This document shows positions 51,638 through 59,734 of a stretch of 64,000 bases of DNA, in pieces (positions within the stretch are counted from its first letter, which is position 1; the number at the start of each line of letters is the position of its first letter). Made by a program: the position numbers and the translations under genes. The DNA lies in NCBI RefSeq assembly GCF_003347515.1, contig NZ_QEII01000284.1:1-64000 (forward strand), in the 5' to 3' direction. The notes below the pieces were generated by a model, which was given only the letters and a program-made list of their open reading frames with translations, made no database searches and had not been told where the DNA came from. The DNA comes from Rhodoferax ferrireducens. Lineage in GTDB: Bacteria; Pseudomonadota; Gammaproteobacteria; Burkholderiales; Burkholderiaceae_C.

Positions 51638-53026
51638 ATGAACGACGTTTCCGTCATCGACCATTTCCTCAGCGTCTTCTCGCACTACATCGACTCTGGT
51701 TTCGGTTTGGTGCGAGGAGAGGTTGCTTTCTTGACGACCACGCTGGTGGTGATCGACATGACGCTGGCCGGACTGTTCTGGGCCATGAGCCATGCCAGCG
51801 GTGGCGGCGACGACATCATTGGCAAGCTCATCAAGAAGGTGCTGTATGTGGGCACCTTCGCCTACATCATCGGCAACTTCAATCTGCTTGCCGGCATCGT
51901 GTTCCGGTCCTTCGCGGGCTTGGGATTGGTGGCCTCGGGCTCGACCATCACCCAGGCCGAGTTCCTGCAGCCGGGGCGGCTGGCCAAGGTCGGCATCGAC
52001 GCGGGTGCGCCGATCCTGAAGCAGATCGGTGACATGGCGGGCTTCCCCGAGGTGTTCGTGAACCTTGACGCGATCGTCGTTTTATTCCTGGCCTGGCTGG
52101 TGCTGATCGTGAGTTTCTTCGTGCTCGCGGTGCAGCTCTTCGTGACCTTGATCGAATTCAAGCTGACCACGCTTGCAGGCTTCGTACTCGTGCCGTTCGC
52201 ACTGTGGAACAAGACCTCGTTTCTCGCTGAAAAAGTGTTGGGCAACGTGGTGTCGTCTGGCATCAAGGTGCTGGTGCTGGCGGTCATCGTCGGCATCGGA
52301 ACAGGGTTGTTTGCCGAATTCCAGGTAACGCCGAATGAACCCTCCATCGACCACGCACTGACCATCATGCTGGCCGCACTGTCCATGCTGGGCCTGGGGA
52401 TCTTCGGGCCAGGCATCGCGACCGGGCTGGTGTCTGGGGCACCGCAGTTGGGTGCAGGCGCCGTTGCCGGAACCGCGTTGGGTGTCGCGGGAGCAGCGGT
52501 CGCCGTGGGTGCTGCCGCTACCGGCGTGGGCGGCGCGGTGGCGGCCGGTGCGCGCATGGCGCCGGGTGCCGCAAAGATGGCCGCGAGCGGTGCCAGCTCG
52601 ATGGCCTCGACCGCCAGCAGCGCGAAGTCCGCGTTCCAGGCCGGTTCTGCCGGTGCCGGTGGCGGGCTCAAGGGTGCGGCGGCAGGATTGGGCAACGTCG
52701 CCAAGACAGGTGCGCAATCGGTCGGGCAGAAGGTCGCCGCTGGAGCCAAGTCGATGAAGGACCGGGCTGCGGCGGCCATCAAGCCGGATGCCCCGGCATC
52801 CGGGGCTGGCGCTGGTGCCGGTTCAGCCAGTACAGCCAGTGGCCCGGCCATCCAAGGCGGCAACGATGCCGCGCCCGCCGATACCCAGCAACCCGCGTGG
52901 GCCAAGAGCCTGCACCGTCGCCAGCAGATCAGCCATGCCGCCTCGACCGTCGCCCACACGCTGCGCGGTGGGGACGGCGGCGGCTCGGGCAGTAGTCCCA
53001 GTCTGCGCGACCCCTCGGATTCATAA
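51638..53026 (+). CDS. trbL: TrbL conjugal transfer membrane protein (VirB6-like)
   Basis: A 462-residue polytopic protein starting at MNDVSVIDHFLSVFSHYIDS. Membrane segments include FLTTTLVVIDMTLAGLFWAM and VVLFLAWLVLIVSFFVLAVQ. Conserved TrbL stretches are FKLTTLAGFVLVPFALWNKT and LGNVVSSGIKVLVLAVIVGI. The last 150 residues are Ala/Gly-rich and low complexity, common in this family. It forms part of the inner-membrane channel. Confidence 0.9.
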   Translation: MNDVSVIDHFLSVFSHYIDSGFGLVRGEVAFLTTTLVVIDMTLAGLFWAMSHASGGGDDIIGKLIKKVLYVGTFAYIIGNFNLLAGIVFRSFAGLGLVASGSTITQAEFLQPGRLAKVGIDAGAPILKQIGDMAGFPEVFVNLDAIVVLFLAWLVLIVSFFVLAVQLFVTLIEFKLTTLAGFVLVPFALWNKTSFLAEKVLGNVVSSGIKVLVLAVIVGIGTGLFAEFQVTPNEPSIDHALTIMLAALSMLGLGIFGPGIATGLVSGAPQLGAGAVAGTALGVAGAAVAVGAAATGVGGAVAAGARMAPGAAKMAASGASSMASTASSAKSAFQAGSAGAGGGLKGAAAGLGNVAKTGAQSVGQKVAAGAKSMKDRAAAAIKPDAPASGAGAGAGSASTASGPAIQGGNDAAPADTQQPAWAKSLHRRQQISHAASTVAHTLRGGDGGGSGSSPSLRDPSDS

Positions 53027-53037
53027 GGAGAACATCC

Positions 53038-53742
53038 ATGCGATTCAAACGTTCATTGGTGCGCTATGCGGACACGCCGCAGCCTGCCACCCCGTACCAA
53101 TCCGCCGAGCAGGTCTGGGATGACCGTATCGGTTCATCTCGCGTGCAAGCAAAGAACTGGCGGCTGATGGCCTTCGGTTGTTTGGTACTGGCTCTGCTGA
53201 TGGCTGGCGGCCTGGTCTGGCGCTCTGCGCAGTCCATCGTCACACCCTTTGTGGTGGAGGTGGACAGTGGCGGGCAGGTGCGCGCTGTCGGCGAGGCCGC
53301 CACGCCGTACAAGCCGAACGATGCGCAGACGGCCCATCACCTGGGGCGCTTCGTCACGCTGGTGCGCTCACTGTCCATTGACCCCATCGTCGTGCGGCAG
53401 AACTGGCTCGACGCCTACGACTACACCACTGACCGTGGCGCGGCGGTGCTCAACGACTACGCACGCACCAACGATCCCTTTGCCCGCATCGGCAAAGAGT
53501 CGGTGACGGTGCAGATCACCAGCATCGTGCGCGCCAGCGATGCGTCGTTCAACGTGCGCTGGACCGAGCGCCGCTATGTCAACGGCGCAGCTGCTGGACT
53601 GGAGCGCTGGACCGCAGTTGTGTCTGTCGTCCTGCAAACGCCGCGCACCGAGGAACGGCTGCGCCGCAATCCTCTGGGCATCTACGTCAATGGGTTGTCG
53701 TGGAGCCGTGAACTCGATTCTTCCGAAGGAGCCAAACCATGA
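53038..53742 (+). CDS. trbF: TrbF conjugal transfer protein (VirB8-like)
   Basis: A 234-residue bitopic protein. The N-terminal cytoplasmic part has TPYQSAEQVWDDRIGSSRVQ, followed by one membrane helix (FGCLVLALLMAGGLVW) and a periplasmic NTF2-like VirB8 domain (FNVRWTERRYVNGAAAGLER). It overlaps trbG by 4 bp. It is an assembly factor of the channel. Confidence 0.92.
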   Translation: MRFKRSLVRYADTPQPATPYQSAEQVWDDRIGSSRVQAKNWRLMAFGCLVLALLMAGGLVWRSAQSIVTPFVVEVDSGGQVRAVGEAATPYKPNDAQTAHHLGRFVTLVRSLSIDPIVVRQNWLDAYDYTTDRGAAVLNDYARTNDPFARIGKESVTVQITSIVRASDASFNVRWTERRYVNGAAAGLERWTAVVSVVLQTPRTEERLRRNPLGIYVNGLSWSRELDSSEGAKP

Positions 53743-54761
53743 AACCGTCTTTGCGCATTTACGTATTTCTGTCTCTACTGGTCGCAACATCCATGACCCT
53801 CTCAGGCTGCGCCACGCAGGGCAAGCCGCCGCCGACCATCACGCTGGATGAGCCGGTTGCGGCGCAGCCGCTACCCGAGTTGCCCAAGCCCATCGAGGTC
53901 GTCGCGGTTCTGCAGCCCTTGCCATTGCCCGAGCAGTTGAAGCTGTTGCCGGATGAGTTGGAAGCCAAGACAGCACCTGAATCGGCCGACGAGAAGGTGC
54001 GCGTCACGCGGGCCAATCAGGAGGCCCGAATTGCGCCCACCCGTGAGGGCTACGTCAATGCGATCCAGGTTTGGCCGTACACCGATGGCGCCCTGTACCA
54101 GGTCTATGCCAGTCCGGGCCGAGTGACGGTCGTGTCGCTCCAACCAGGCGAGGAACTGGTGACGGTCGCCGCTGGCGATACCGTGCGCTGGATCGTGGGC
54201 GACACGTCCAGCGGCGCTGGGGCCAGTCTGCGTGTGAGCGTTCTGGTCAAGCCTACGCGCAGTGGCCTCAAAACCAATCTGGTTGTGACGACCAACCGGC
54301 GCACCTACCTGATTGAACTGACCTCGACAGAGAAAGCCTGGATGGCGTCCGTGTCCTGGGACTATCCAAAGGACCGCATGCTGGCCTTGCAGCGCCAGGC
54401 GCAGGCGGCACAGGCGGCACAGGTCGCCGCGCCGGTCGATGCAGGACTGTCGCTGGAGAAAATCCGGTTTCGCTATGCGATCACCGGCAGCAATCCACCG
54501 TGGAAGCCGCTACGCGCCTTCGACGATGGCGAGAAGGTCTATATCCAGTTCCCCGGTGGCATCGCGCAGGGCGAGTTGCCGCCGCTGTTCGTCATCGGCG
54601 CGCAGGGGGATGGACAGCTCGTGAACTACCGCTTCCGCTCGCCGTACTACATCGTGGACCGGCTGTTCGGCGCTGCCGAACTGCGCTTGGGCGCTGACAA
54701 AGGCGACGTGGTGCGGATCGAGCGCACGGATGGGATTGTGAGCGGGACGCGGAGGAACTGA
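53739..54761 (+). CDS. trbG: TrbG conjugal transfer protein (VirB9-like)
   Basis: A 340-residue VirB9/CagX protein with a lipoprotein-type signal (ATSMTLSGCATQ). The CagX motifs are VYASPGRVTVVSLQPGEELV, WDYPKDRMLA and the C-terminal FRFAITG/ VVRIER-like strands (IRFRYAITGSNPPWKPLRAF). It forms the periplasmic/outer-membrane core with TrbI. Confidence 0.92.
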   Translation: MKPSLRIYVFLSLLVATSMTLSGCATQGKPPPTITLDEPVAAQPLPELPKPIEVVAVLQPLPLPEQLKLLPDELEAKTAPESADEKVRVTRANQEARIAPTREGYVNAIQVWPYTDGALYQVYASPGRVTVVSLQPGEELVTVAAGDTVRWIVGDTSSGAGASLRVSVLVKPTRSGLKTNLVVTTNRRTYLIELTSTEKAWMASVSWDYPKDRMLALQRQAQAAQAAQVAAPVDAGLSLEKIRFRYAITGSNPPWKPLRAFDDGEKVYIQFPGGIAQGELPPLFVIGAQGDGQLVNYRFRSPYYIVDRLFGAAELRLGADKGDVVRIERTDGIVSGTRRN

Positions 54762-54763
54762 CC

Positions 54764-56083
54764 ATGAGCCATTCGAACAATGCCCCTGATACCTCAGATT
54801 CCGCAGTGCCAGACGTGCCGCCCAAAGTGGCCCCAGAAAACGTGACGCTGCGCTCCCAGCCACGTCCAGTGACGCGCCTGAACCGGCGCATGCTGGCGGT
54901 CCTCGCTGGTGGGCTGGCGGCTACCGTACTTGGCGGCACTATCTGGTCGTTGCAATCAACGCAGCGCCGTGGCGCTGGCGACCAGAAGGAGTTATTCAAC
55001 GTGGATCGCGTATCGCGCTCGGAAGGGCTTGATCGACTGCCAGCGGACTATTCCAAGCTGCCGCCGACTCTGCCGCCCGCAGTGCCGCAGCTTGGCGCGC
55101 CGCTGCCGGGCGACTTGGGCGGGCCGATCCACAAGGCCGAGCAACAGTCGCAGGGTTATGGCTATCAGCAGCCTGGCCATGATCCAGCCGAGGTTGAGCG
55201 CCTGGCGCGCTTGAAGCAGGCCGAAGAAGCGGCGGCTTCTTCGGTGTTCTTCCGTTCGGGTGGTCAAAAGGTGGCCGCTGCCGCGCAGCCGCAGGCCTTG
55301 CCTGTGGCCACGGCGTTGGCTGCGAATGCCGCCTTTGATCCGATGGCCGCTGGCCCGGCCTCGACAGCAGCACAGTCCGCCGATCCCACAACGGTACAGA
55401 ACCGGCAGGACCAGAAGGAAGCGTTTCTGTCCAAAGCCGGTTCTACGGAAACCCGGAATTCCGGCTCCCTGCAAATGCCCGCATCGCCGTATCAAGTCAT
55501 GGCCGGGACGGTCATCGCCGCTGCGCTGGTCACGGGCATCAAGTCCGACCTGCCGGGCGATGTGATCGCCACGGTGACGGAGCCGGTCTACGACACGGCC
55601 ACTGGCAAGTACGTGCTGATCCCGCAGGGCTCGCGCCTGCTGGGCAAGTACAACAGCCAGGTGAGCTATGGGCAGAGCCGCGTGCAGGTGGTGTGGAGTC
55701 GGGTGATCCTGCCGGATACTTCCTCGTTCCAGCTCGACAAGCTGGTCGGCACCGATCCGGCGGGTTATGCGGGTCTGGAAGACGGGGTGGACTGGCACTG
55801 GGATCGCGTGTTCGCCGGTGCTGCGCTCACCACCTTGCTGGGCATCGGCGCCGAGCTGGCCGCACCGGAGAATCGCAATGGCGGCGATCGCGTGATCATC
55901 GCCGGACGCGACAGCCTGAAGGATTCTGTGAACCAGGTAGGCCAGGAGATGACCCGGCGCAATATGAACATGCAGCCGACGCTGACCGAGCGACCGGGTC
56001 TGCCGGTGCGCGTCATCGTTAATCGGGATCTGGTGCTGCGGCCTTACCAGCCACTTTTCTTTGTGCGTGGGGGATTGCGATGA
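54764..56083 (+). CDS. trbI: TrbI conjugal transfer protein (VirB10-like)
   Basis: A 439-residue VirB10 protein: short cytoplasmic N-terminus, one membrane helix (MLAVLAGGLAATVLGGTIWS), a proline-rich periplasmic linker, and the C-terminal beta-barrel domain with YQVMAGTVIAAALVTGIKSD, YVLIPQGSRLLGKYNSQVSY, GLEDGVDWHWDRVFAGAALT and PVRVIVNRDLVLRPYQP. It spans both membranes to link ATPases to the outer pore. It overlaps the DUF2274 gene by 4 bp. Confidence 0.93.
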   Translation: MSHSNNAPDTSDSAVPDVPPKVAPENVTLRSQPRPVTRLNRRMLAVLAGGLAATVLGGTIWSLQSTQRRGAGDQKELFNVDRVSRSEGLDRLPADYSKLPPTLPPAVPQLGAPLPGDLGGPIHKAEQQSQGYGYQQPGHDPAEVERLARLKQAEEAAASSVFFRSGGQKVAAAAQPQALPVATALAANAAFDPMAAGPASTAAQSADPTTVQNRQDQKEAFLSKAGSTETRNSGSLQMPASPYQVMAGTVIAAALVTGIKSDLPGDVIATVTEPVYDTATGKYVLIPQGSRLLGKYNSQVSYGQSRVQVVWSRVILPDTSSFQLDKLVGTDPAGYAGLEDGVDWHWDRVFAGAALTTLLGIGAELAAPENRNGGDRVIIAGRDSLKDSVNQVGQEMTRRNMNMQPTLTERPGLPVRVIVNRDLVLRPYQPLFFVRGGLR

Positions 56084-56349
56084 GTACGCCTACAAAGAAG
56101 CTGAGACTCGGGCCGCTGCCATCCAGTACCAGCACCAAGCTGACCTTCACATGCCCGGCCAGCTTGAAGGCCGACCTCGACCACTATGCGGCGCTGCACG
56201 CCCAAGCCTACGGCGAAACAGTGGATGCGGCGACGTTGATTCCGCACATGCTGGAAGCGTTCATGGCTGGAGACCGGGGATTCAAGAAGAGGGACGCATC
56301 AAAGCCGACGTTGCAGAAGTCACCCCAGCGAGAAGCAACGCCTCCGTAG
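56080..56349 (+). CDS. DUF2274 protein ending the trb operon
   Basis: An 89-residue protein with LRLGPLPSSTSTKLTFTCPA, SLKADLDHYAALHAQAYGET and LIPHMLEAFMAGDRGFKKR, the DUF2274 signature. It invariably follows trbI in Tn4371-type clusters. Function unknown; it resembles small DNA-binding or relaxosome accessory proteins in size and charge. Confidence 0.8.
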   Translation: MSTPTKKLRLGPLPSSTSTKLTFTCPASLKADLDHYAALHAQAYGETVDAATLIPHMLEAFMAGDRGFKKRDASKPTLQKSPQREATPP

Positions 56350-56373
56350 GCAAAGTCACAGCCAAGCACCCTT

Positions 56374-56407
56374 GAACGCGCAGTCTCCGAACTGCGCGTT
56401 CGCATTT
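56374..56407 (+). terminator. Rho-independent-type terminator after the trb operon
   Basis: A perfect 11-bp stem GAACGCGCAGT / ACTGCGCGTTC with a 6-nt loop (CTCCGA), followed by GCATTTT. It lies 25 bp after the DUF2274 stop and ends the long traG-trb transcript. Confidence 0.75.
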
Positions 56408-56706
56408 TGGGGATCAGCCTTATGTATTGCTCGAATATGATTGCGGAGGAAGTGGCCGACGCCTGCATCTATGTTGCCCGCCCTGGCACGCCAAGACCCG
56501 CAACCGCAAGGCTCCTATGTGGCCCCCAGCCGGCAAACCTACAGCAGGCCAAAGTCCCCAGGAAATACCCTAAACTGTTGCTGTATATAGGGTTTTCGCG
56601 TCGTGTCCGCCATCAAAAAAGGCTTGACAGCGGACATTTTTTATTTCCGTCGATTTTGTACCGCCTGTCTTAGCAACGGGCTTTATGTTTTGCCGATAAT
56701 CACCCC
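56408..56706. other. Intergenic junction between ICE remnant and core genes
   Basis: No supported gene. It holds a TTGACA (56624-56629) upstream of ubiG and TTTTTTAT (56637-56644). The latter is one base from the TTTTTCAT core known for Tn4371-family attachment sites. This could be the degenerate right attachment site, which is speculative. The element end probably lies in this interval. Confidence 0.35.
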
Positions 56707-57429
56707 ATGACCTCAACATTGAACGCTGATCCGGCCGAACTGGCTAAATTTTCTGACCTCGCTCACCGTTGGTGGGACATGAATGGTGAGTTTCGTCCAC
56801 TGCATCAAATCAATCCCTTGCGGCTGGACTGGATCAACGGTATTTGCCCGGTGACAGGCCAGCAGATTCTTGACGTCGGTTGTGGCGGGGGTATTTTGGC
56901 GGACGCCATGGCGCGCCTGGGTGCCCATGTGACGGGTATTGATCTGTCCACCAAGGCGCTACGGGTAGCCCAGTTACACGCCCTTGAGGCGCAGACCCCG
57001 AATGTGCAATACCGTGAAGTCAGCGTCGAAGCCTTGGCCGTGCAGCAGCCTGGCGGCTTTGACGCAGTCACCTGCATGGAAATGCTGGAACATGTGCCAG
57101 ACCCGGCCTCGGTGGTGCGGGCCTGCGCCGCATTGGTCAGGCCGGGTGGTTGGGTATTTTTTTCGACCCTCAACCGCAGCCCTAAATCGTTTTTGTTGGC
57201 CATTGTGGGCGCCGAGTACGTGCTCAATCTGCTACCGCGTGGAACGCATGAATATGCCAAGATGATCCGGCCCAGCGAGCTGGCCGGTTACTGCCGAGTC
57301 GCCGACCTTGATTTGCGGCACACGCGGGGCATGGAATACAACCCGCTCACCAAGCGTTACTGGTTGAGCGCGGACACCAGCGTCAACTACCTCTTTGCAC
57401 TTCAAAAACCGGCGGATGCGGTCCTGTGA
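56707..57429 (+). CDS. ubiG: Ubiquinone biosynthesis O-methyltransferase UbiG
   Basis: A 240-residue SAM-dependent class I methyltransferase. It has the UbiG N-terminus ELAKFSDLAHRWWDMNGEFR PLHQINPLR, motif I ILDVGCGGGILADAMARLGA, and the LEHVPDPASVVRACAALVRP and HEYAKMIRPSELAGYC stretches. It methylates ubiquinone precursors at two steps. It overlaps gph by 4 bp. A core chromosomal gene marking the end of the accessory region. Confidence 0.94.
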   Translation: MTSTLNADPAELAKFSDLAHRWWDMNGEFRPLHQINPLRLDWINGICPVTGQQILDVGCGGGILADAMARLGAHVTGIDLSTKALRVAQLHALEAQTPNVQYREVSVEALAVQQPGGFDAVTCMEMLEHVPDPASVVRACAALVRPGGWVFFSTLNRSPKSFLLAIVGAEYVLNLLPRGTHEYAKMIRPSELAGYCRVADLDLRHTRGMEYNPLTKRYWLSADTSVNYLFALQKPADAVL

Positions 57430-58109
57430 GCGGGGATTTCGATATGTTTACGGACGTGCAGGCCGTACTTTTCGATTTGGACGGCACCTTGATAGACAGC
57501 GCGCCAGACTTGGGTGCCGCTGCGGACAAAATGCGGGTGGATCGGGGCCTGCCTTCGTTGCCACCGGAGCGCTATCGTCCTATGGCTGGCGCAGGGGCGC
57601 GAGGGATGATTGGCGTGGCGTTCGGGCTGACGCCCGAGCACGCAGATTTTGCCGCTTTGCGCGAAGAATTCTTCACAAATTACGAACAATGCATGACGCA
57701 AAGCACCTACGTCTTTGAGGGTGTGCAGGAATTGATTGCCCATTTGGTGGCTGCTGACCTGCCCTGGGGCGTTGTGACCAATAAATCGGCTCGTTTTACC
57801 GATCCCCTGACGCGTGCCATGCCGCTGTTTGTGTCGGCCCGGACGGTGGTCAGTGGTGATACCACCCCCCACGCCAAGCCGCACCCCGAGCCCTTGTTTG
57901 AAGCGGCGCGGCGGCTCGCCGTTGCGCCGGCACACTGTGTCTATGTAGGGGACGACGAACGAGATATCGTGGCCGGCTTGGCTGCCGGCATGCGCACGGT
58001 GGCTGCCACCTATGGTTATCTCGGCCAAAAGGCTGATCCGCTCCAGTGGGGCGCACACGCCATCATTAATTCTCCGGGGGCCCTATTGCAATTGCTGGAG
58101 AAGGCCTAA
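57426..58109 (+). CDS. gph: Phosphoglycolate phosphatase
   Basis: A 227-residue HAD hydrolase with GTG start overlapping ubiG (an ATG 18 bp later is an alternative). HAD motif I is VLFDLDGTLIDSAPDLG, motif II in GVVTNKS, motif III Lys in HAKPHPEPL, and motif IV YVGDDERDIVAGLAAGMRTV. It hydrolyses 2-phosphoglycolate. The ubiG-gph pair is common in Burkholderiales. Confidence 0.92.
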   Translation: MSGDFDMFTDVQAVLFDLDGTLIDSAPDLGAAADKMRVDRGLPSLPPERYRPMAGAGARGMIGVAFGLTPEHADFAALREEFFTNYEQCMTQSTYVFEGVQELIAHLVAADLPWGVVTNKSARFTDPLTRAMPLFVSARTVVSGDTTPHAKPHPEPLFEAARRLAVAPAHCVYVGDDERDIVAGLAAGMRTVAATYGYLGQKADPLQWGAHAIINSPGALLQLLEKA

Positions 58110-58112
58110 AAT
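58086..58112 (+). promoter_or_regulatory. Candidate ssrA promoter
   Basis: TTGCAA (58086-58091) and TAAAAT (58107-58112), spacer 15 bp, 10 nt before the tmRNA 5' end. It overlaps the gph stop. The short spacer makes this a moderate call. Confidence 0.4.
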
Positions 58113-58121
58113 AGCGGACAT

Positions 58122-58508
58122 GGGGCTGCACTGGTTTCGACGTGGGTTCGGACGCGGTGTGGTGCATGTCGAGCTGAATGCGCTCGTAAAACAGATTCAA
58201 ACAAACTAACTGCAAACGACGAACGTTTCGCACTCGCTGCTTAATTGCCAGTGAGCTTTACAACAGCAGGCCGATGGGCTGGGCAAGGGGTTTTTAGCGC
58301 AAGTTAGAGGCTCCCGGCTGTAAAGATAATTTTATCGGCTGGCTCCGGGCTGGGTACCTTAACCCGGGGCAAGAAAATAGGGTGCTGGCGTCCTGTGTAG
58401 CGTGTGGCTGCGCGACACAGGTGGCGAGACTCAAATCAGACCACTAAACATGTAGATCTGCCCGAACAAGGCTTGCGGACGGGGGTTCAAATCCCCCCAG
58501 CTCCACCA
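58122..58508 (+). ncRNA. ssrA: Transfer-messenger RNA (tmRNA)
   Basis: It begins GGGGCTGCACTGGTTTCGAC and ends in a tRNA-like GTTCAAATC T-loop and CAGCTCCACCA. The acceptor stem pairs GGGGCTG with CAGCTCC. The tag frame GCAAACGACGAACGTTTCGC continues to encode ANDERFALAA then TAA, the betaproteobacterial proteolysis tag. About 387 nt. It rescues stalled ribosomes. Confidence 0.95.
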
Positions 58509-58517
58509 TACCGCATG

Positions 58518-58556
58518 AAAAAGGCCTCCAAGTAGCGATACTCGGAGGCCTTTTTC
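58518..58556 (+). terminator. Terminator after tmRNA
   Basis: AAAAAGGCCTCC (58518-58529) pairs with GGAGGCCTTTTT (58544-58555), a 12-bp perfect stem with a 14-nt loop and a T run. It lies 10 nt after the CCA end. Confidence 0.85.
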
Positions 58557-58585
58557 TTTGCAAATTCCGATTAACAGGAGCGACC

Positions 58586-59626
58586 ATGCTGAAAGTAAAA
58601 CCCATCTCTGCCGACCGCTTGCCCGATCTGTTGCGACTCATGCCCAAGGCGGAGTTGCACATCCACATTGAGGGCTCGCTGGAGCCGGAGCTGATGTTTG
58701 CACTGGGGCAGCGCAACAGCGTGGCCATGGCCTATCCCGATGTGGAATCGCTGCGCAGCGCCTATGTGTTTGACAACCTGCAGGACTTCCTGGACATCTA
58801 CCACGCTGGCACCCTGGTACTGCGCACTGAGCAGGATTTCTATGACATGACGCATGCGTATCTGGCCCGCGCGGCGGCAGACAATGTGGTTCATGCCGAG
58901 ATCTTTTTCGATACCCAGACGCATACCGGCCACGGTTTAAGTACAGACATCGTCATCAACGGGCTGCACCGCGCCTGCGTCGATGCCCGTGCCGAATTTG
59001 GCATGAGCGCCTCGCTGATTCTGTGCTTTTTGCGTCACTTGAGCGAGGATGAGGCGTTTGAATGCCTGGAGCAAGCCCTGCCGCTGCGTGACAAGCTGGT
59101 TGGCGTCGGTCTGGCGTCGAGTGAAATGGGCCATCCGCCTGAGAAGTTTGCCCGGGTCTTTGCCCGCGCGCGCGAGTTGGGTCTGCGGTTGGTGGGCCAT
59201 GCCGGCGAAGAGGGCCCGCCGGCTTACATCTGGAGTGCGCTGGATGTGCTCAAGGTCGAGCGCATTGATCATGGCGTGCAGGCCCTGAAAGACCCGGCGC
59301 TGATGGCGCGTCTGGCCAAGGACCGGATTCCGCTCACGGTTTGCCCGCTCTCGAATCTGAAGCTGCGTGTCTTCCCGACCCTGGCGGCACACAATCTGGG
59401 GCGCATGCTGGACGCAGGCATCGTGGCGACGGTCAACTCGGACGATCCGGCTTACTTCGGTGGCTACATCAACCAGAACTTCACCCAGACCTTCGCCGCC
59501 CTGGGTCTGACGGCCCAGCATGCCTATCAGCTGGCCCACAACAGTTTCGAGGCGAGTTTCATTGATGACACGCTGAGACGGCAGTACGTCGACCGATTGA
59601 CGGCCACATTCGAGTCGTTCAACTGA
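58586..59626 (+). CDS. Adenine deaminase (ADE-type, adenosine deaminase superfamily)
   Basis: A 346-residue metal-dependent deaminase with AGGAG 6 nt upstream. Zn ligands are in PKAELHIHIEGSLEPELMFA (HxH), GHAGEEGPPAYIWSALDVLK (His, catalytic Glu), RIDHG and NSDDPAYFGG (Asp). The HAGEEGP sequence, SEMGHPPEKFARVF and short length follow the bacterial adenine deaminase subgroup (as in Pseudomonas PA0148) rather than true adenosine deaminase (HAGE-AxGP). It probably converts adenine to hypoxanthine. It lies with a BMP-family binding protein and guanine deaminase, i.e. purine salvage. Confidence 0.82.
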   Translation: MLKVKPISADRLPDLLRLMPKAELHIHIEGSLEPELMFALGQRNSVAMAYPDVESLRSAYVFDNLQDFLDIYHAGTLVLRTEQDFYDMTHAYLARAAADNVVHAEIFFDTQTHTGHGLSTDIVINGLHRACVDARAEFGMSASLILCFLRHLSEDEAFECLEQALPLRDKLVGVGLASSEMGHPPEKFARVFARARELGLRLVGHAGEEGPPAYIWSALDVLKVERIDHGVQALKDPALMARLAKDRIPLTVCPLSNLKLRVFPTLAAHNLGRMLDAGIVATVNSDDPAYFGGYINQNFTQTFAALGLTAQHAYQLAHNSFEASFIDDTLRRQYVDRLTATFESFN

Positions 59627-59675
59627 GAGCGTTTCACTGACGGGCCGCAACCCGTGCCCCGTTAAAATCAGTCGC

Positions 59676-59706
59676 AAGGCCCGCTGCTCCGGCGGGCCTT
59701 GTTTTT
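59676..59706 (+). terminator. Terminator after the deaminase gene
   Basis: AAGGCCCGC (59676-59684) pairs with GCGGGCCTT (59692-59700), loop of 7 nt, followed by GTTTTT. A GC-rich 9-bp stem with a T run, 50 bp after the stop. Confidence 0.8.
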
Positions 59707-59734
59707 ATGTTTCGGAGCCATGTAGAGGACCACC

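Noticed and set aside
56637..56644. TTTTTTAT as the ICE attachment site
   Set aside because: It differs by one base from the known TTTTTCAT core, lies in an AT-rich promoter region and has no partner copy identified; kept only as a remark.
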